From NCBI GenBank assembly GCA_025766275.1, contig JAFKAC010000088.1:62001-126000 (forward strand): 64,000 nucleotides of DNA. Direction: 5' to 3'. This document shows positions 1 to 11,100 of this stretch, in pieces (position 1 is the first letter of the stretch; the number at the start of each line of letters is the position of its first letter). The notes under the pieces were generated by a model, which worked only from the letters and a program-made list of their open reading frames with translations, did not search any database and had not been told where the DNA came from. The stretch is from Lactarius indigo. Its lineage: Eukaryota > Basidiomycota > Agaricomycetes > Russulales > Russulaceae. Position numbers and translations under genes: made by a program.

Positions 1-2
1 CT

Positions 3-1811
3 TGGTCCGTGTACTTTCATTATAGGACCACTCACTTTCGGGGCTTGAAGGAAAGTTATCGCAAACTGCTCGTGCAGGGCATGCAGAAAACTGCCGAGGA
101 AACTGCTCTGAAATCTCCATCAGCCATCGACACTCGTGCCTTCATGTGGACGTTCGACTGTCTGGACGAAGATAAAGAACTGGAGCGCTTCTTCTCTGGC
201 TTACCCGGCATTCGCAGCTCAAAGGTGGTCAAAGATCCTCTGCCCAGTCTCACTGGAGATGCCAAAGACAAGCTTTCCAATGCATTGACAGGATTTTTTT
301 ACCGCACACTCTCATCCGATTTGCTTCCCGGGTCTGTCAAAAACCACCGGGCCATCAGCTTCGCGAAAGCCCTTGACCCGCTGCAATTTCCTTATGCATT
401 CTGGCATGTCCTCCACAGGGTCATTTCCTCAGATCAACATAGCGGACTGCAAACTACTGAATTTATCCGTGTCATGAGAGGTTGGCGAAGTGGTGGAGAC
501 CAACGAACTCAATTACTTGGAGAGGCCATGTTCACCTGTCTTATTGCAGGAGCGCAACGCCGCGACAATTCTTGGCTTATTTCTGCACCCAATAGACTGG
601 GAATCTCAGAAGCTGACCTCCGACGCTACACCACAGACGGCAACCTGTCACTTACAAGCTTAATTTGCATCACTCGCCACCAATTTAGCCAGTTCGGGAA
701 ACCGTCCTGGCCAGCTCCTTGGTTCTCGCAAATTTTAGAGAAAGCTTCGGAATTCGATGTGCGAGATACGTCACCCAATCTGCGGCACAAGTTCTGTGCA
801 CTCTGGAATCAAATCGTTCTCAACGTGCAAAATAATGGCGATCGGAGGATGGCGACATGGATCCTCAGACCGATTCGGAAGGTATACATAACTCTTCATG
901 AAGGTACCGATGCTGCCCCAACACAATTCTCCGCCTCCACCGATGGTTATGATGACGTTCTGTTCGACCCAAGCTCGTATCCACGGTGCGACTTCGTCAG
1001 CCATATTCACGACCCTTCCTCCACAACCGCAGCTCACTCTGTCCTGCACGATAATGATGCGCCGCTCCCTGATCCCCTTACCAGTTCCGATATGCCTTCC
1101 TCGTCCGCACCTGCCCCACCTCAAGTCCTCGAAAGCCTCACGGATATACTGCTTGACAACTGCCACCCCCAGACCGCTCCTCAGACGACCACTGAAGTCG
1201 TCTCATTTTCTATTACCTCACCAGATCCAGCGACCGCTGATGCTTTGGTCACCTCTGGTCGAACAATACTCCACCCTACTTCCGCAACCTCGACATCCAC
1301 CCCTCTTCTTTCCTCTACCTCACCACCTGTTGCCATCACCCTCCAGCATAACGCAGACCTCATGGCGCCTTCCGATCCACCAAACCACCCTTCTTCAGCT
1401 TCCCATATAATTCTTGAAAATACACTTTCTACAGGTTTGTCCCCGCCTTCACACTCATCTATGACTCGACCCGACCCCTCGCCGTCTTTCACAGAATGTC
1501 ATCGCTCGGCAATAGTCCCTACAATGCCCAGCGCTGCGATGGGGCCAGCCTCTGTACCTTATCTGTGTGCTGTTGCCAGGGGCGATGGCAGCGGTCAGCC
1601 CGGGTCGTGCAAGGAAGAGGACGCTCTTGATTCCCGTTCAGTAAATCGCGCAATTCGTACGAATATCATGACCCCAGATCTTCCATCACAATCCCCATTA
1701 CTGCCATCAAATACTGACTCGGACGTAGCAGTTGCGGCACCTGCTTTGCGAGCTGAGCGTACAGGAGATCATTCACCACATCCTCCACATTTCCTGTATG
1801 ATATCGTTTAA
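3..1811 (+). CDS. DUF6535-family membrane protein, 3' part only (copy A)
   Basis: Open in frame from the first bases of the window to a TAA at 1809-1811, so this is the 3' part of a large last exon whose start lies off the left edge. The GTG at 9 is not a real start. The protein aligns along its length with the C-terminal three quarters of copies B and C (19318-22123, 23599-26370): a conserved alpha-helical block (about residues 20-300, motifs FDCLDED.ELERFFSGLPG and KALDPLQFPYAFW), then a Ser/Thr/Pro-rich tail of about 270 residues ending YDIV. The N-terminal membrane part seen in B and C is outside the window. DUF6535 proteins have no known biochemical function. The 3' flank (about 1815-1960) resembles that of the other copies, indicating tandem duplication. 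I see no frameshift or internal stop. Confidence 0.85.
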   Translation, partial: WSVYFHYRTTHFRGLKESYRKLLVQGMQKTAEETALKSPSAIDTRAFMWTFDCLDEDKELERFFSGLPGIRSSKVVKDPLPSLTGDAKDKLSNALTGFFYRTLSSDLLPGSVKNHRAISFAKALDPLQFPYAFWHVLHRVISSDQHSGLQTTEFIRVMRGWRSGGDQRTQLLGEAMFTCLIAGAQRRDNSWLISAPNRLGISEADLRRYTTDGNLSLTSLICITRHQFSQFGKPSWPAPWFSQILEKASEFDVRDTSPNLRHKFCALWNQIVLNVQNNGDRRMATWILRPIRKVYITLHEGTDAAPTQFSASTDGYDDVLFDPSSYPRCDFVSHIHDPSSTTAAHSVLHDNDAPLPDPLTSSDMPSSSAPAPPQVLESLTDILLDNCHPQTAPQTTTEVVSFSITSPDPATADALVTSGRTILHPTSATSTSTPLLSSTSPPVAITLQHNADLMAPSDPPNHPSSASHIILENTLSTGLSPPSHSSMTRPDPSPSFTECHRSAIVPTMPSAAMGPASVPYLCAVARGDGSGQPGSCKEEDALDSRSVNRAIRTNIMTPDLPSQSPLLPSNTDSDVAVAAPALRAERTGDHSPHPPHFLYDIV

Positions 1812-4032
1812 CGCGTCCCTCACTGACTTAGATGTGTGTGTGTGATTAGGTATATATTTCTATTGGGTTCTTGATACCACCATTCTGATTCTATTCAATA
1901 CTTATCTCATCTCATCTATATACCGTCCTACAAATACTATATGTATACTCGAGTAGAGCGAGGAGTCTCGGCCTTCCCTTCGGGCTAACGAGTGTAGCTA
2001 AAAGAGACGTGCGCACCTGCGTAACCATTTCTGTCTCCTCAGCTTCAATAGTGTCTGCTGGCGACTATTGGCTGCTTGGGTTTTCTTGTCGGAAGAACGC
2101 TGCTACCATCGAGAATGATAGATGTCCGAGGATGGAGTAAGGGATCGCGTCCAGAGAGTACGTGTCGGACTTATCTGTGATCACGTGATCAGTCGCGTAC
2201 TTGAGGTTGAGGCACGCGGAGGTCAGAAATAGTCAAATGGAAGCTACGGTACCGCACTCTTTCTGCTCGCTGGCCCTCTCCGCTTTTCATGTTCCTGTCT
2301 TATTAACCGGTCTTCCTTCAATGCGTGAATACATCGATGGTCATTGTGACCTCGGCGATGTACTCAAGCGATAGCAAATGGGCGATATTTGCGGAGCTAG
2401 ACACGACACATTGGCAAAATCTAGAAAGGAGTAGAAGTGATGCACGGATTGATCGAGAACAGGATGAAATACGATCGGAAAGGGGAAGAGTGCCCTGCGC
2501 GAGGTATGGAAGCAGCTGCGGCTATGCCACCGACAATAGACACATTTCTCCGGTTGCCCCAGAATACAGATCACCTCTTCCAGTGCTTGGGAAGTGGAAC
2601 GCGCGCCAGCGCTATACTATCCTTCCTGTTGGCTGTAGGTCATCGAAACAGGTGCCAACGCCGACACAGCAACTCACCCGAGCCCATTCCATGCACGAAA
2701 GTACCGACCCATGCCCTCCGTCTCCGCCTCGCTCGGAGAAATGATCATCCCACCATCGTCACCATTGCCGCACAGGGCGTGAGTTTCTTCACGAATTCTA
2801 TTGGCATGTGCGTACGGCACCGGCATGCATGAGGTGACATACGCTCTAGTGAGACGGTTTTCCGACACGGGCCGGAGCGCAGTAAGGTGGGAGACTGTGA
2901 ACGTGTACCGATAAGATGGGCGGTTTGATTATCGGAATAGTGGGCGTCGGAGCACTCTGTGAATAGCGAGGCACAGTACTCTGCGAACACCGGTGTCCGT
3001 GGCGGGTGCTTATGAAAGGGGCCGCTCGCAGCTCGTGAGCCCGCAGGCGCAAGTAGTAAGTAGTTGGTGGTGTGGTCGGCACAGATAAAATCTGAAAGCT
3101 CGATTCATGCGTGTTGTTTTGATGCTGACATGGCATCGCGAGAAGAGCATCTGGGGATAATGAGAGTACTCACATGGGAAATCCGGGCACGCAGAAGACT
3201 GTTGGCCGCCCCTAGGTGTGGAAAGCATTGAATGACGCTGGGACAATGATTCGGGTGCGGCGTGCGGCGAGACGTTTTACGTCGATGCGAGACGAGGTTT
3301 TTTGACTTTACTGGATCTGGAAAGACCAGGAAACGTAATGCTGCGTTACCGTTTTGACACCATCCGTTGGTAAAGACTGGACAGACACCAGATGGCCTGT
3401 TGATAAGCAGGAGTAACTACGGAGTTGGCATATCCTCCGCTCTCGTCGCCAACAGTATTTCCACACTCACCCGCAAGCCTGTGACAATGAATAGCGAAGA
3501 GGTGCTGAAAGACCATAAGACGATCCTATCCTGAAAGATGTGCTGTCCAGAATGGAGCGGAGGTAGGAGACTCTGAACAGCAGGTCCCGGACTGAAGAAG
3601 TCCGTGTATCAATATATGAGTTTTATTTCATAGGTGACTGGCTACCACCTAAGTAGGGTAGAGCGCAGAGGAGGTCGTGGAGAGCGCGGTCAAGTTGTGC
3701 GACGATGACGAATACAGAAAGCGCTCGTACATGGGTTAGGGTTACCGTAAGCCCGAGTCGAGCATCACAGCATCACTCACATCACGTCATTCCTTCGTTT
3801 CTCTGTACTCGCGTTCGTCTCTCCTATAATTTCAACACAGAATGTGAGAGTCGGATTATTTTGGAGTTTTTTAGGGGGATTTTATGTATTTTTTTGAAAC
3901 ATATTTGGTCTGGTCCTGTTTGTTCTCGAATGCACGCTGCTCTCTGCACCATTCACCTTCTGGTCATCTCCATCGTCGTCATCGTCTCTGACCTCTTATA
4001 CCCTCTTCCTCTCCTGGCTATATCCCCCCCTT
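1812..4032. other. Intergenic region without a recognisable gene
   Basis: The first 150 bases resemble the 3' flanks of the other DUF6535 copies. Positions about 1985-2110 resemble part of the antisense gene unit near 17830-17960, so copy A probably once had the same antisense neighbour. Beyond that only short overlapping ORFs (for example near 2325-2830) are present. None has a recognisable domain and I would not call any of them. The region ends at the TTTTC target site (4033-4037) of the Copia element Cop-A. Confidence 0.5.
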
Positions 4033-4037
4033 TTTTC

Positions 4038-4548
4038 TGGTGTAAAGGTCAGGTGATAGGGGTGATCCAGCTAAATGGGCCGGTCAGGTGATAGGATCCG
4101 AAAGGCCGATTCGATTGGCAAAGAGAAAAGCGCGAAGTCAAGCAATGGTAGAGAACAAGCGAAGATAGGCAAAGGCGAGGCGAAGCTCGCTTTGGAGGAG
4201 AGTTCAGAGGCACACGAGGGAGAGGAGGAATACAACTGGATAATCATTCGAGTACATGCAAGCGCACTTAAATACAATATAGCTACATTTTTTATGGAAA
4301 CAAAAGTAAAGTATAGTAAAGAGTATACAAATACGCACGGGCCTTTTGCAGGCATGAAACAGGAGTCGGAAAATGACGAAGCGAGGTCGAGAGATGGAGT
4401 GGACAGGGGGAACGACCCCTATGGAACTGGAAACGTTTGAGTCGGAATGAATACAGAGACAGTGGATCTTGAGCCGCCGCGCATTATCGCGGTGGTGTTG
4501 TTTTGGTGGGATTCGAGTTGGCCGGGTCGAGCGTGCCGAAATGCAACA
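4038..4548 (-). repeat. 3' LTR of Cop-A
   Basis: 511-bp direct repeat of 16156-16666. Read on the minus strand it starts TGTTGCATTTC and ends in CA. It is preceded (plus strand 4549-4558) by a C-rich run that reads as the purine tract GTGAGGGGGAG on the minus strand, which would prime plus-strand DNA synthesis. Confidence 0.93.
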
Positions 4549-4555
4549 CTCCCCC

Positions 4556-6705
4556 TCACGCTCGACGGAGTCCGAGGTTCTGCGAGTGGAACGCGACCTT
4601 GAACTTCGCCAGCGGCTTGGTGAGGATGTCCACGGTCATGTCTTCGGAAGGGCAGTACTTGATATTGATGAGCCCGTCGGTAATCGTTTGTCGAATGAAA
4701 TGGAAGCGAATGTTGATGTGCTTAGTACAAGCATGGTAGTTATCTTCGGTGGCGAGATGGAGCACGGCCTGGTTGTCGCAATAAAGGGGGGTAGGGGAGT
4801 GCGATAAGCCAAAAAATGGCTCAGTGAATCTCCTGAGCCAGATGCATTCCTTGGCCGCGTGAGTTGCGGCGACATATTCGGCCTCGGCGGTGGATAAGGT
4901 GATGATCTCTTGTTTCCGTGAGGCCCATGTGACCGCTCCGCCGTCGATGAGAAAGGCGAAGCCGGATATCGCATGACGGTGCTCCTGGGATGCGCCATCT
5001 GCGTCAGTAAATCCCAGAAGGTCGTGGCACTCATTGCCAAAGGTAAGAGTGTGATTCTTGGTGCCGGCGAGGTAACGGAAGACGCGCTTGATGCCTTCCC
5101 AGTGGATTTCACCTGGGTTGCTGAGGAATTGAGATAGGATGGAAACTGCGAAGGTGATGTCGGGGCGAGTGGCGACGGCGGCGTACATGAGGCTGCCGAC
5201 GGCCTCGCGATAAGGAACCTTCTTCATGTGCGCTGCTTCGGTGGCGTCAGAGGGTGCGTCGGATTTTGAATAGGATGCCCCGGGAATGATGGGAGTGGCG
5301 ACGGGTTTAGCGTGGCTGAGGGAGAAGTGGGAAAGGATGGTGTCGATATAAGACATTTGTGAGAGGGAAATAGTACGCGATTTGCGGTTGTGGATGATCT
5401 TGATACTGAGCAGCCAGTGAATGGGGCTGAGGTCGGTGAGGGAGTAACGCGAGTTGAGCGCTCTCTTGTAGTACCGAATGAGCTCGTCTGAGCTACCTGT
5501 GATCATGCAATCGTCAACATGAACTGCAAGGATTGTAATGTGATTTTTGTCGTGGATAGAGAAGACACCGGGGTCAGCGTTGTTGACGCCGAAGCCCAAG
5601 TCCATGAGAGCGCGGCGCAGGGTATCATACCATTTGCGGCCGGCTTGCTTGAGTCCGTAAAGGGATTTGCGGAGGTGTTTGACCGACTCCCCCTGAGTGT
5701 CGTATCCGGGGGGTGCTTGCATGTAGATTTCTTCATCGTCATCTAATTCTCTGTTGAGGTAGGCGCCGTTGAAGTCGAAGGTGTCGATATCCCAGTCGTT
5801 GCGAGCGGCGATGGCGAGAATGGTGCGGAAGCTTGCAAGCCGCACGACTGGGGAAAAGGTATCAAAGTAATCAATACCGAACTTTTGCGTGAATCCGTGT
5901 GCTACGAGGCGCGCTTTGTACTTCTCGATGGACCCATCGGCCTTCCGTTTGATGCGGAAGACCCACTTACTGCCGACGATGTTCTTGCCGGCGGGTCTGG
6001 GGACTGTTGACCAAGTCCCAGCTTCTTCGAGGGTTGCAATTTCGCGATCCATCACCTCCTGCCACTTGGGCCAGTCTGAGCGAGATCGCGCTTGAGCGAT
6101 TGTCTTGGGATCGTCTTGTGAGTCATTGAGGGCGGCTTCCATGAGTTCCTCGCTTTCCGCGAGAAAGGCGTACTCTGGAATCTGATTGTCAGCCGCGTAT
6201 GCACTTGAACCTTCGTCTCCGGGCCAGTCTGGGTGGAACCACTTCCGGGCTGCCACGCTTGGTTGTTCTTCTTCGGCTTCGGGTTGAGCTCCTTCGGTGA
6301 AGAGTCCAGTAACCTTGAAGGTTGGCTTGGGGATGCGCGATGACTTGTGCGTCGGTTCTTGAGGTTCCTTGGTTTTTGCCTTGCCCTTGGCAGGCGGCGG
6401 CACTTGTTGCTGCTGCTTGGTTGATGTTTCTTCTTCTTGAGGTGGAACCGATGAGGTGGTGGATGGTGTGAGAGGAGTGAGCACCGAAGGTGACCGGTAC
6501 GAGGGCATTCCGCCCGGGACTTGAGGCGTGATTTCCCAGCTTGCTTCTTCGGGAGGTTGCTGCTGCTGTTGAGGTGTGAACGGTACCAGTTGGATAGGTA
6601 CCGGTGCTGTGGTAGGAGGAAAAGGATGAGGCGCTTGAGGCGCCGGTGGTGCTTGAGGTCCAGCGGGTGGTACCTGTGCCGCAGCTGGTTGCAGAGCGGG
6701 GATAA
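4556..6705 (-). pseudogene. Cop-A pol, reverse transcriptase and RNase H part
   Basis: C-terminal segment of the Cop-A polyprotein, starting at the nested-element junction (6705) and ending at 4556. A Pro/Gln-rich linker is followed by the Copia RT (motifs WVFRIKRKADG, DFNGAYLN, YGLKQAGRKWYD and the catalytic VHVDD) and RNase H (TDADGASQEHRHAISG, TLSTAEAEYVAATHA). The segment is uninterrupted by itself; the ATG at 6508 is merely internal. It is in frame with 13070-13505 once the nested Copia is removed. It is severed from gag and cannot be expressed normally. Confidence 0.93.
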
Positions 6706-7323
6706 TGTTGATAAGTGACCCTTGCGCACTTAGCGGCTCATACGGACCGGACTTACAGAATGGACTGCTTTAGATTAGATTAATTGGACTTGTAGATTAC
6801 TTACATTTGATCTGTACAATCTAGCGCTGATCATTGCGTCATGTATGACATCATGTACTATGACATCATGCAGAACACTCCGGACACTTCATTGTACTCT
6901 GTCCTTTGTTCTCCTTTAGCTCTTATCTTTATTGTGATGTCATTATGATATCATCTTTGTCTGGACTCCCTTTGTTCTAGTCGCCTTGTTCTCTTTTCAT
7001 ACACTCCTTTTGTCCTGTATGTAGAACAACGCTCCTTGTATTCTGTGACTCTACGTTACCACTCTTGTACTAGTGTCACACCTCTGTACAGTATAAGTAG
7101 TAGTGCTTGTACGCTCCTGGTCCACATCAGTTCTCTCACTGCTGTGTGCCAGGTATGTTCTCTCCACTGTAATACTAAACATCAGTTCTCTCACTGCTGT
7201 GTGCCAGACATCCTCTCTGCTTCACTACAAGACTCACCCTCTGCTGCTTGCCAGTTGCACCCTATATCTCACCACAGACCTTTTACCCTCTGTGAGTATA
7301 GGTTCCTCTTGTGCTGTTCATCA
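6706..7323 (+). repeat. 5' LTR of Cop-B
   Basis: 618-bp terminal repeat beginning TGTTGATAAG and ending in CA. A TATAAG motif at 7092-7097 is a plausible core promoter. About 30 nt downstream a 28-bp segment is directly repeated (7125-7152 and about 7182-7209), separated by an intron-like stretch (GTATGT, then TACTAAAC). Confidence 0.95.
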
Positions 7324-7335
7324 GGTTATGGGCCC
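7324..7335 (+). other. Primer-binding site of Cop-B (half-tRNA-iMet type)
   Basis: GGTTATGGGCCC directly abuts the 5' LTR. It is complementary to the anticodon stem-loop of eukaryotic initiator tRNA-Met (GGGCCCATAACC) rather than to a tRNA 3' end, as known for Drosophila copia, which primes from a 5' half-tRNA. Confidence 0.8.
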
Positions 7336-8104
7336 TGGTGCCCTAGCCACTCCACTTGGCTGGTCACTGTCTTCCTAGGAGGACACACCAGGCTAAGGTC
7401 TGTCTGGGGCCTTACCAGCCTTGCCCAAGGCAGAGGACAGTGGGGCGCCACTTGTCTCTGCTGAGGAACCTCCTGTGTATGTACTGCCCAGTAGTCCTAC
7501 TTTCACCCCTACTGTTTTCCTAGCCCCTGCGCTATGCGCAAGGAGACTGGGTCTGGTAGCCCCTTAACTTCAAAATATCCAGGCGTGCATGGCCCACTGG
7601 GCAGTGTATTGTGGAGCTTAGTGCCAGCTGTCTCTGGTGCTCCACACTGGGCGCAGGATCTCCTCACCATGGGAGTGTAAAACCTGGTTCAGGCTCTGGG
7701 GGGTGTTCACCTTATGGTGTTCTGCAACCAGATACCTGCCTTGTAGCGGCAATGGGAAAGGATTCAGTAAAGCCACTTGTGGCGATGAGGCAACCAACAG
7801 GCCGAGAAGGCTGAGGTAGACAGCCTTGGGCTCTGAAAGCAAATCCCTTCACCTTCCCCCTGACGCAAACCATTTGAGCTGTGTCCTAGACACATCCTGG
7901 CTGGCAGCTAGCTCATGGTATGGAAAAGGGACTCTTCCAACCTGGGCCTAGCCCTTGTATCACTGGCATACTATCAGGAGGCAGGACGCGTTAGCGTTCT
8001 GGCCTTACAGAATCACAGACAGGAGTGGTATCCCCCTCTATCTTTGTCTTGCAACTATGAAGCACTATCGCTGACTGCTCCTCGGCGATAGATAAATCAT
8101 CCCA
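7336..8104 (+). other. Untranslated leader of Cop-B
   Basis: Stretch of 769 bases between the PBS and the gag-pol ATG. It holds several short ORFs and upstream ATGs but no conserved coding signal. It probably contains packaging and dimerisation signals, which cannot be recognised by eye. Confidence 0.5.
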
Positions 8105-11100
8105 ATGTCTGGCTCTTCATCTACCCCTGCTGCCGGTGCTGGTGCTCCTCCCAGCCCCACTGGTGGCTCTGCAGGAGGCTCACTCCCCCCTCCTTCTGGA
8201 TCCACTCCCTCCACACGCGTATCTGCCACGTATGGTGCAACCTTTGGCATGCCTTCAGGCATCCGCCTTGAACAGTTTGATGGCACTGGATGGAACGAAT
8301 GGTCTGGGACCATTGAGGCCATCCTCACGCTGCACGAAGCTGAGGATGTGTTCACTCTGGATACACCCCCATCTGGTATCACTACCGATGAGTGGGACTC
8401 AGTCCAGCGGTGTTCCAAGGCGTACCTCCGCCTCTACCTCAAACCAGATGTCTACTCGCTTGTGGCAGATAACACTGCCTATCCTACCTTTAAGGACAAG
8501 TGGGCCAAGCTCAAGGACGTATATGGAGGTGCTTTGGGCAGCACCACCATCTTTAATTTGTGGATTCAGATAACACAAGCCCGCCTCGACGACTCCGCAC
8601 CCATGGCCGCTCAGCTGGCCAAGCTCAATGAGCTAAGGGTTGCCCTTTCCAATGCACAGATGGGTGTCTCTGACGTCCAGTACTGTCTCATTCTCCTCCA
8701 CGCACTGCCGCCCTCTTATGAGGTGTTGGCCTCAACAATCCTCGCCAGTGGGGCCCCCTCCACACTCAAGCACGCTGAAATAATTGCACGCATAGTGTCA
8801 GAAGAGGCTCGCCGCTCTGGGCCCTCTGGCTCCTCCCTCAACAAGGTGGCCCCCGTCAAGCCGACGGGCAAGAAGGGCAAGAAGGACCACTCTGGTCTTA
8901 CTTGCCACTACTGCAACAAAAAGGGCCATATCAAGCCTGACTGCAGGAGGAGGAAGAAGGATGAGGCTGATGCAAAGGAGAAAGAGAAAGCAGGCAACAA
9001 GGCTGCCAATAGTCACATTCTTGTACCTACCACCGCCTCCATTAAGGAGGTCGAAGAGCCCACCATAGACTGGGCCTCTGAATCAATTGGTGTTGCCTTG
9101 TATGCTGCCTCGCATGTGCGTTGGATGATGGACAGTGGTGCTACACACCACATTACACCACATCGGTCTGACTTCAAAGACTATACCCCAACTAAAGGCA
9201 CTGTACGCCTAGGGGATAAGTCCACAATAGACCAAGTGGGTGTCGGGTCTGTCGTCTTTACAACGAGCCAGGGTATCTCTATCACCCTCAGTAATGTGCT
9301 ACACCTGCCACAGGTGAAGACGCGCTTCTTGTCGATGCGTGCCCTAGCACAAAAGGGTGCTGAGATTGCCTTTGACAGTGGCTCATTTAAAATATCTGTC
9401 AACCAAAAGTGTGTGGCCAAAGGCTACCTTGAGGACAACCTTTACTGGTTGGACGCAGCCAGCGTCGGCCTCAACGCCCACACAAAATCAAGTGCTTCCA
9501 CACTTGATATCTGGCATCAACGCATGGGACACATCTCCTCTGCGGCGCTGAAGGCGCATGGTCCCTCTGCCACTACTGGCATGGACATAGATAGCTCCAC
9601 CACGGCCCACACAGTCTGCCGTGGGTGCGAGATGGGTAAATCCACTCGCCAACCCTTTTCTGCGTCCTCCAACAAAAGGACAACTCGTCAATTTGAGATT
9701 GTGCACAGTGACCTTGCCGGTCCTATGCAAACTCAGTCCCTGCAAGGCTCGACGTACACAGCCACCTTCATAGACGACCACACTAAGTTCACTGTGGTCC
9801 ACTTCCTTAAGTCGAAGGACCAGTTTGCTAAGTCGCTGCAGATGTATTTGGCCTGGGGTGAAACCCAATCTGGCCATAAACTGCGCGCTCTGCACTCTGA
9901 CCGCGGTGGCGAATACATGTCGAGTGTCACGCAGGACATTCTTAAGCAGAAAGGGATAGAGCATCACCTCACGATGCCGGGTTCACCACAGTCCAACGGG
10001 AAAGCCGAGCGGTTCAACTGCACCATTATGGATAAGGCAATGTCCATGCTTCACACAGCTGGCATGTCTAAAGGCTTCTGGGAACATGCGGTGTGCGCAG
10101 CTGTGCACATTTACAACCGCTCTCCAGTCCGTGGGCTTAAGTGGCGCACTCCTTATGAGCTCTGGCACTCTGGCAAAGTGCCCGATGTCTCACATCTTCG
10201 CGTCTTCGGATGCAAGGGGTACATGCACGTACCCGCTGATAAGCGTTGCAAATTGGATGCGAAGGCCATTGAGGTCACGCTTATCGGGTTTGAGCCCGAA
10301 TCTAAGGGCTATAAGCTCTGGGACCGCTCAACCCGCTCCGTCCGAGTGTCCAGGGATGTGACATTCGACGAGAGTAGCTTCCCGTCCCTCCAGGGTGTTG
10401 AGACACACCCCACACCTTCACCACCAGTCGTGCCTAGCACAACAGTGACTGCCATGCCTCACCTGCCGGCGTTACCACCAATGCCAGCCCCCTCCCCTGC
10501 ACACTCCAGTAGTAGTGAGGAGGAGGATGTTGAAAAGCTCTTAGACCCCCCACAAGTCCAACCACGCCCCACCACTCCACCACCTGCTCTCCTGGCTCCG
10601 CCCACCACACCTAAGCGTGAGCAAGCCACTCCCACTTCACCCCCGCCACGTCCTAGTGCAACGCGCATTATGCGCCATGTCCCTCCTCCCTCACCAGAAA
10701 TGCCTGGGGGATTTGAGGATCGTGCACAACGTAGTCAGCTGTTGCGTGAGATGGACAATGCACCAAGGCGCAGTACTCGTGCCCCTGTCCCTAATCCGCG
10801 TTACTTCAATGCGGACAATGCGGCATGGCGCGGCAGGCGTCTGGGGTATGCGGAGTTATTGGCTGCTGCCTTTGTGGGCCGAGACCCTGCAACTTATGCA
10901 GAGGCCATGCGGTCTGCAGCTGCAGATGAGTGGACTAAGGCGTGTCAGTATGAAATGGACGCCCTAGCTAAAAATGGGACTTGGGAGTTAGTGGATCTCC
11001 CGCCTAATCACAAGGCAGTAAAATCCAAATGGGTCTTTAAGCTCAAAGTGGATGGCCGCTACAGAGCTCGCTTGGTGGCTAAGGGATTCACGCAGATCCC

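Noticed and set aside
2325..3246. Cluster of overlapping 60-140 codon ORFs on both strands
   Set aside because: No recognisable domain, no splice-consistent model and no similarity to other parts of the window.
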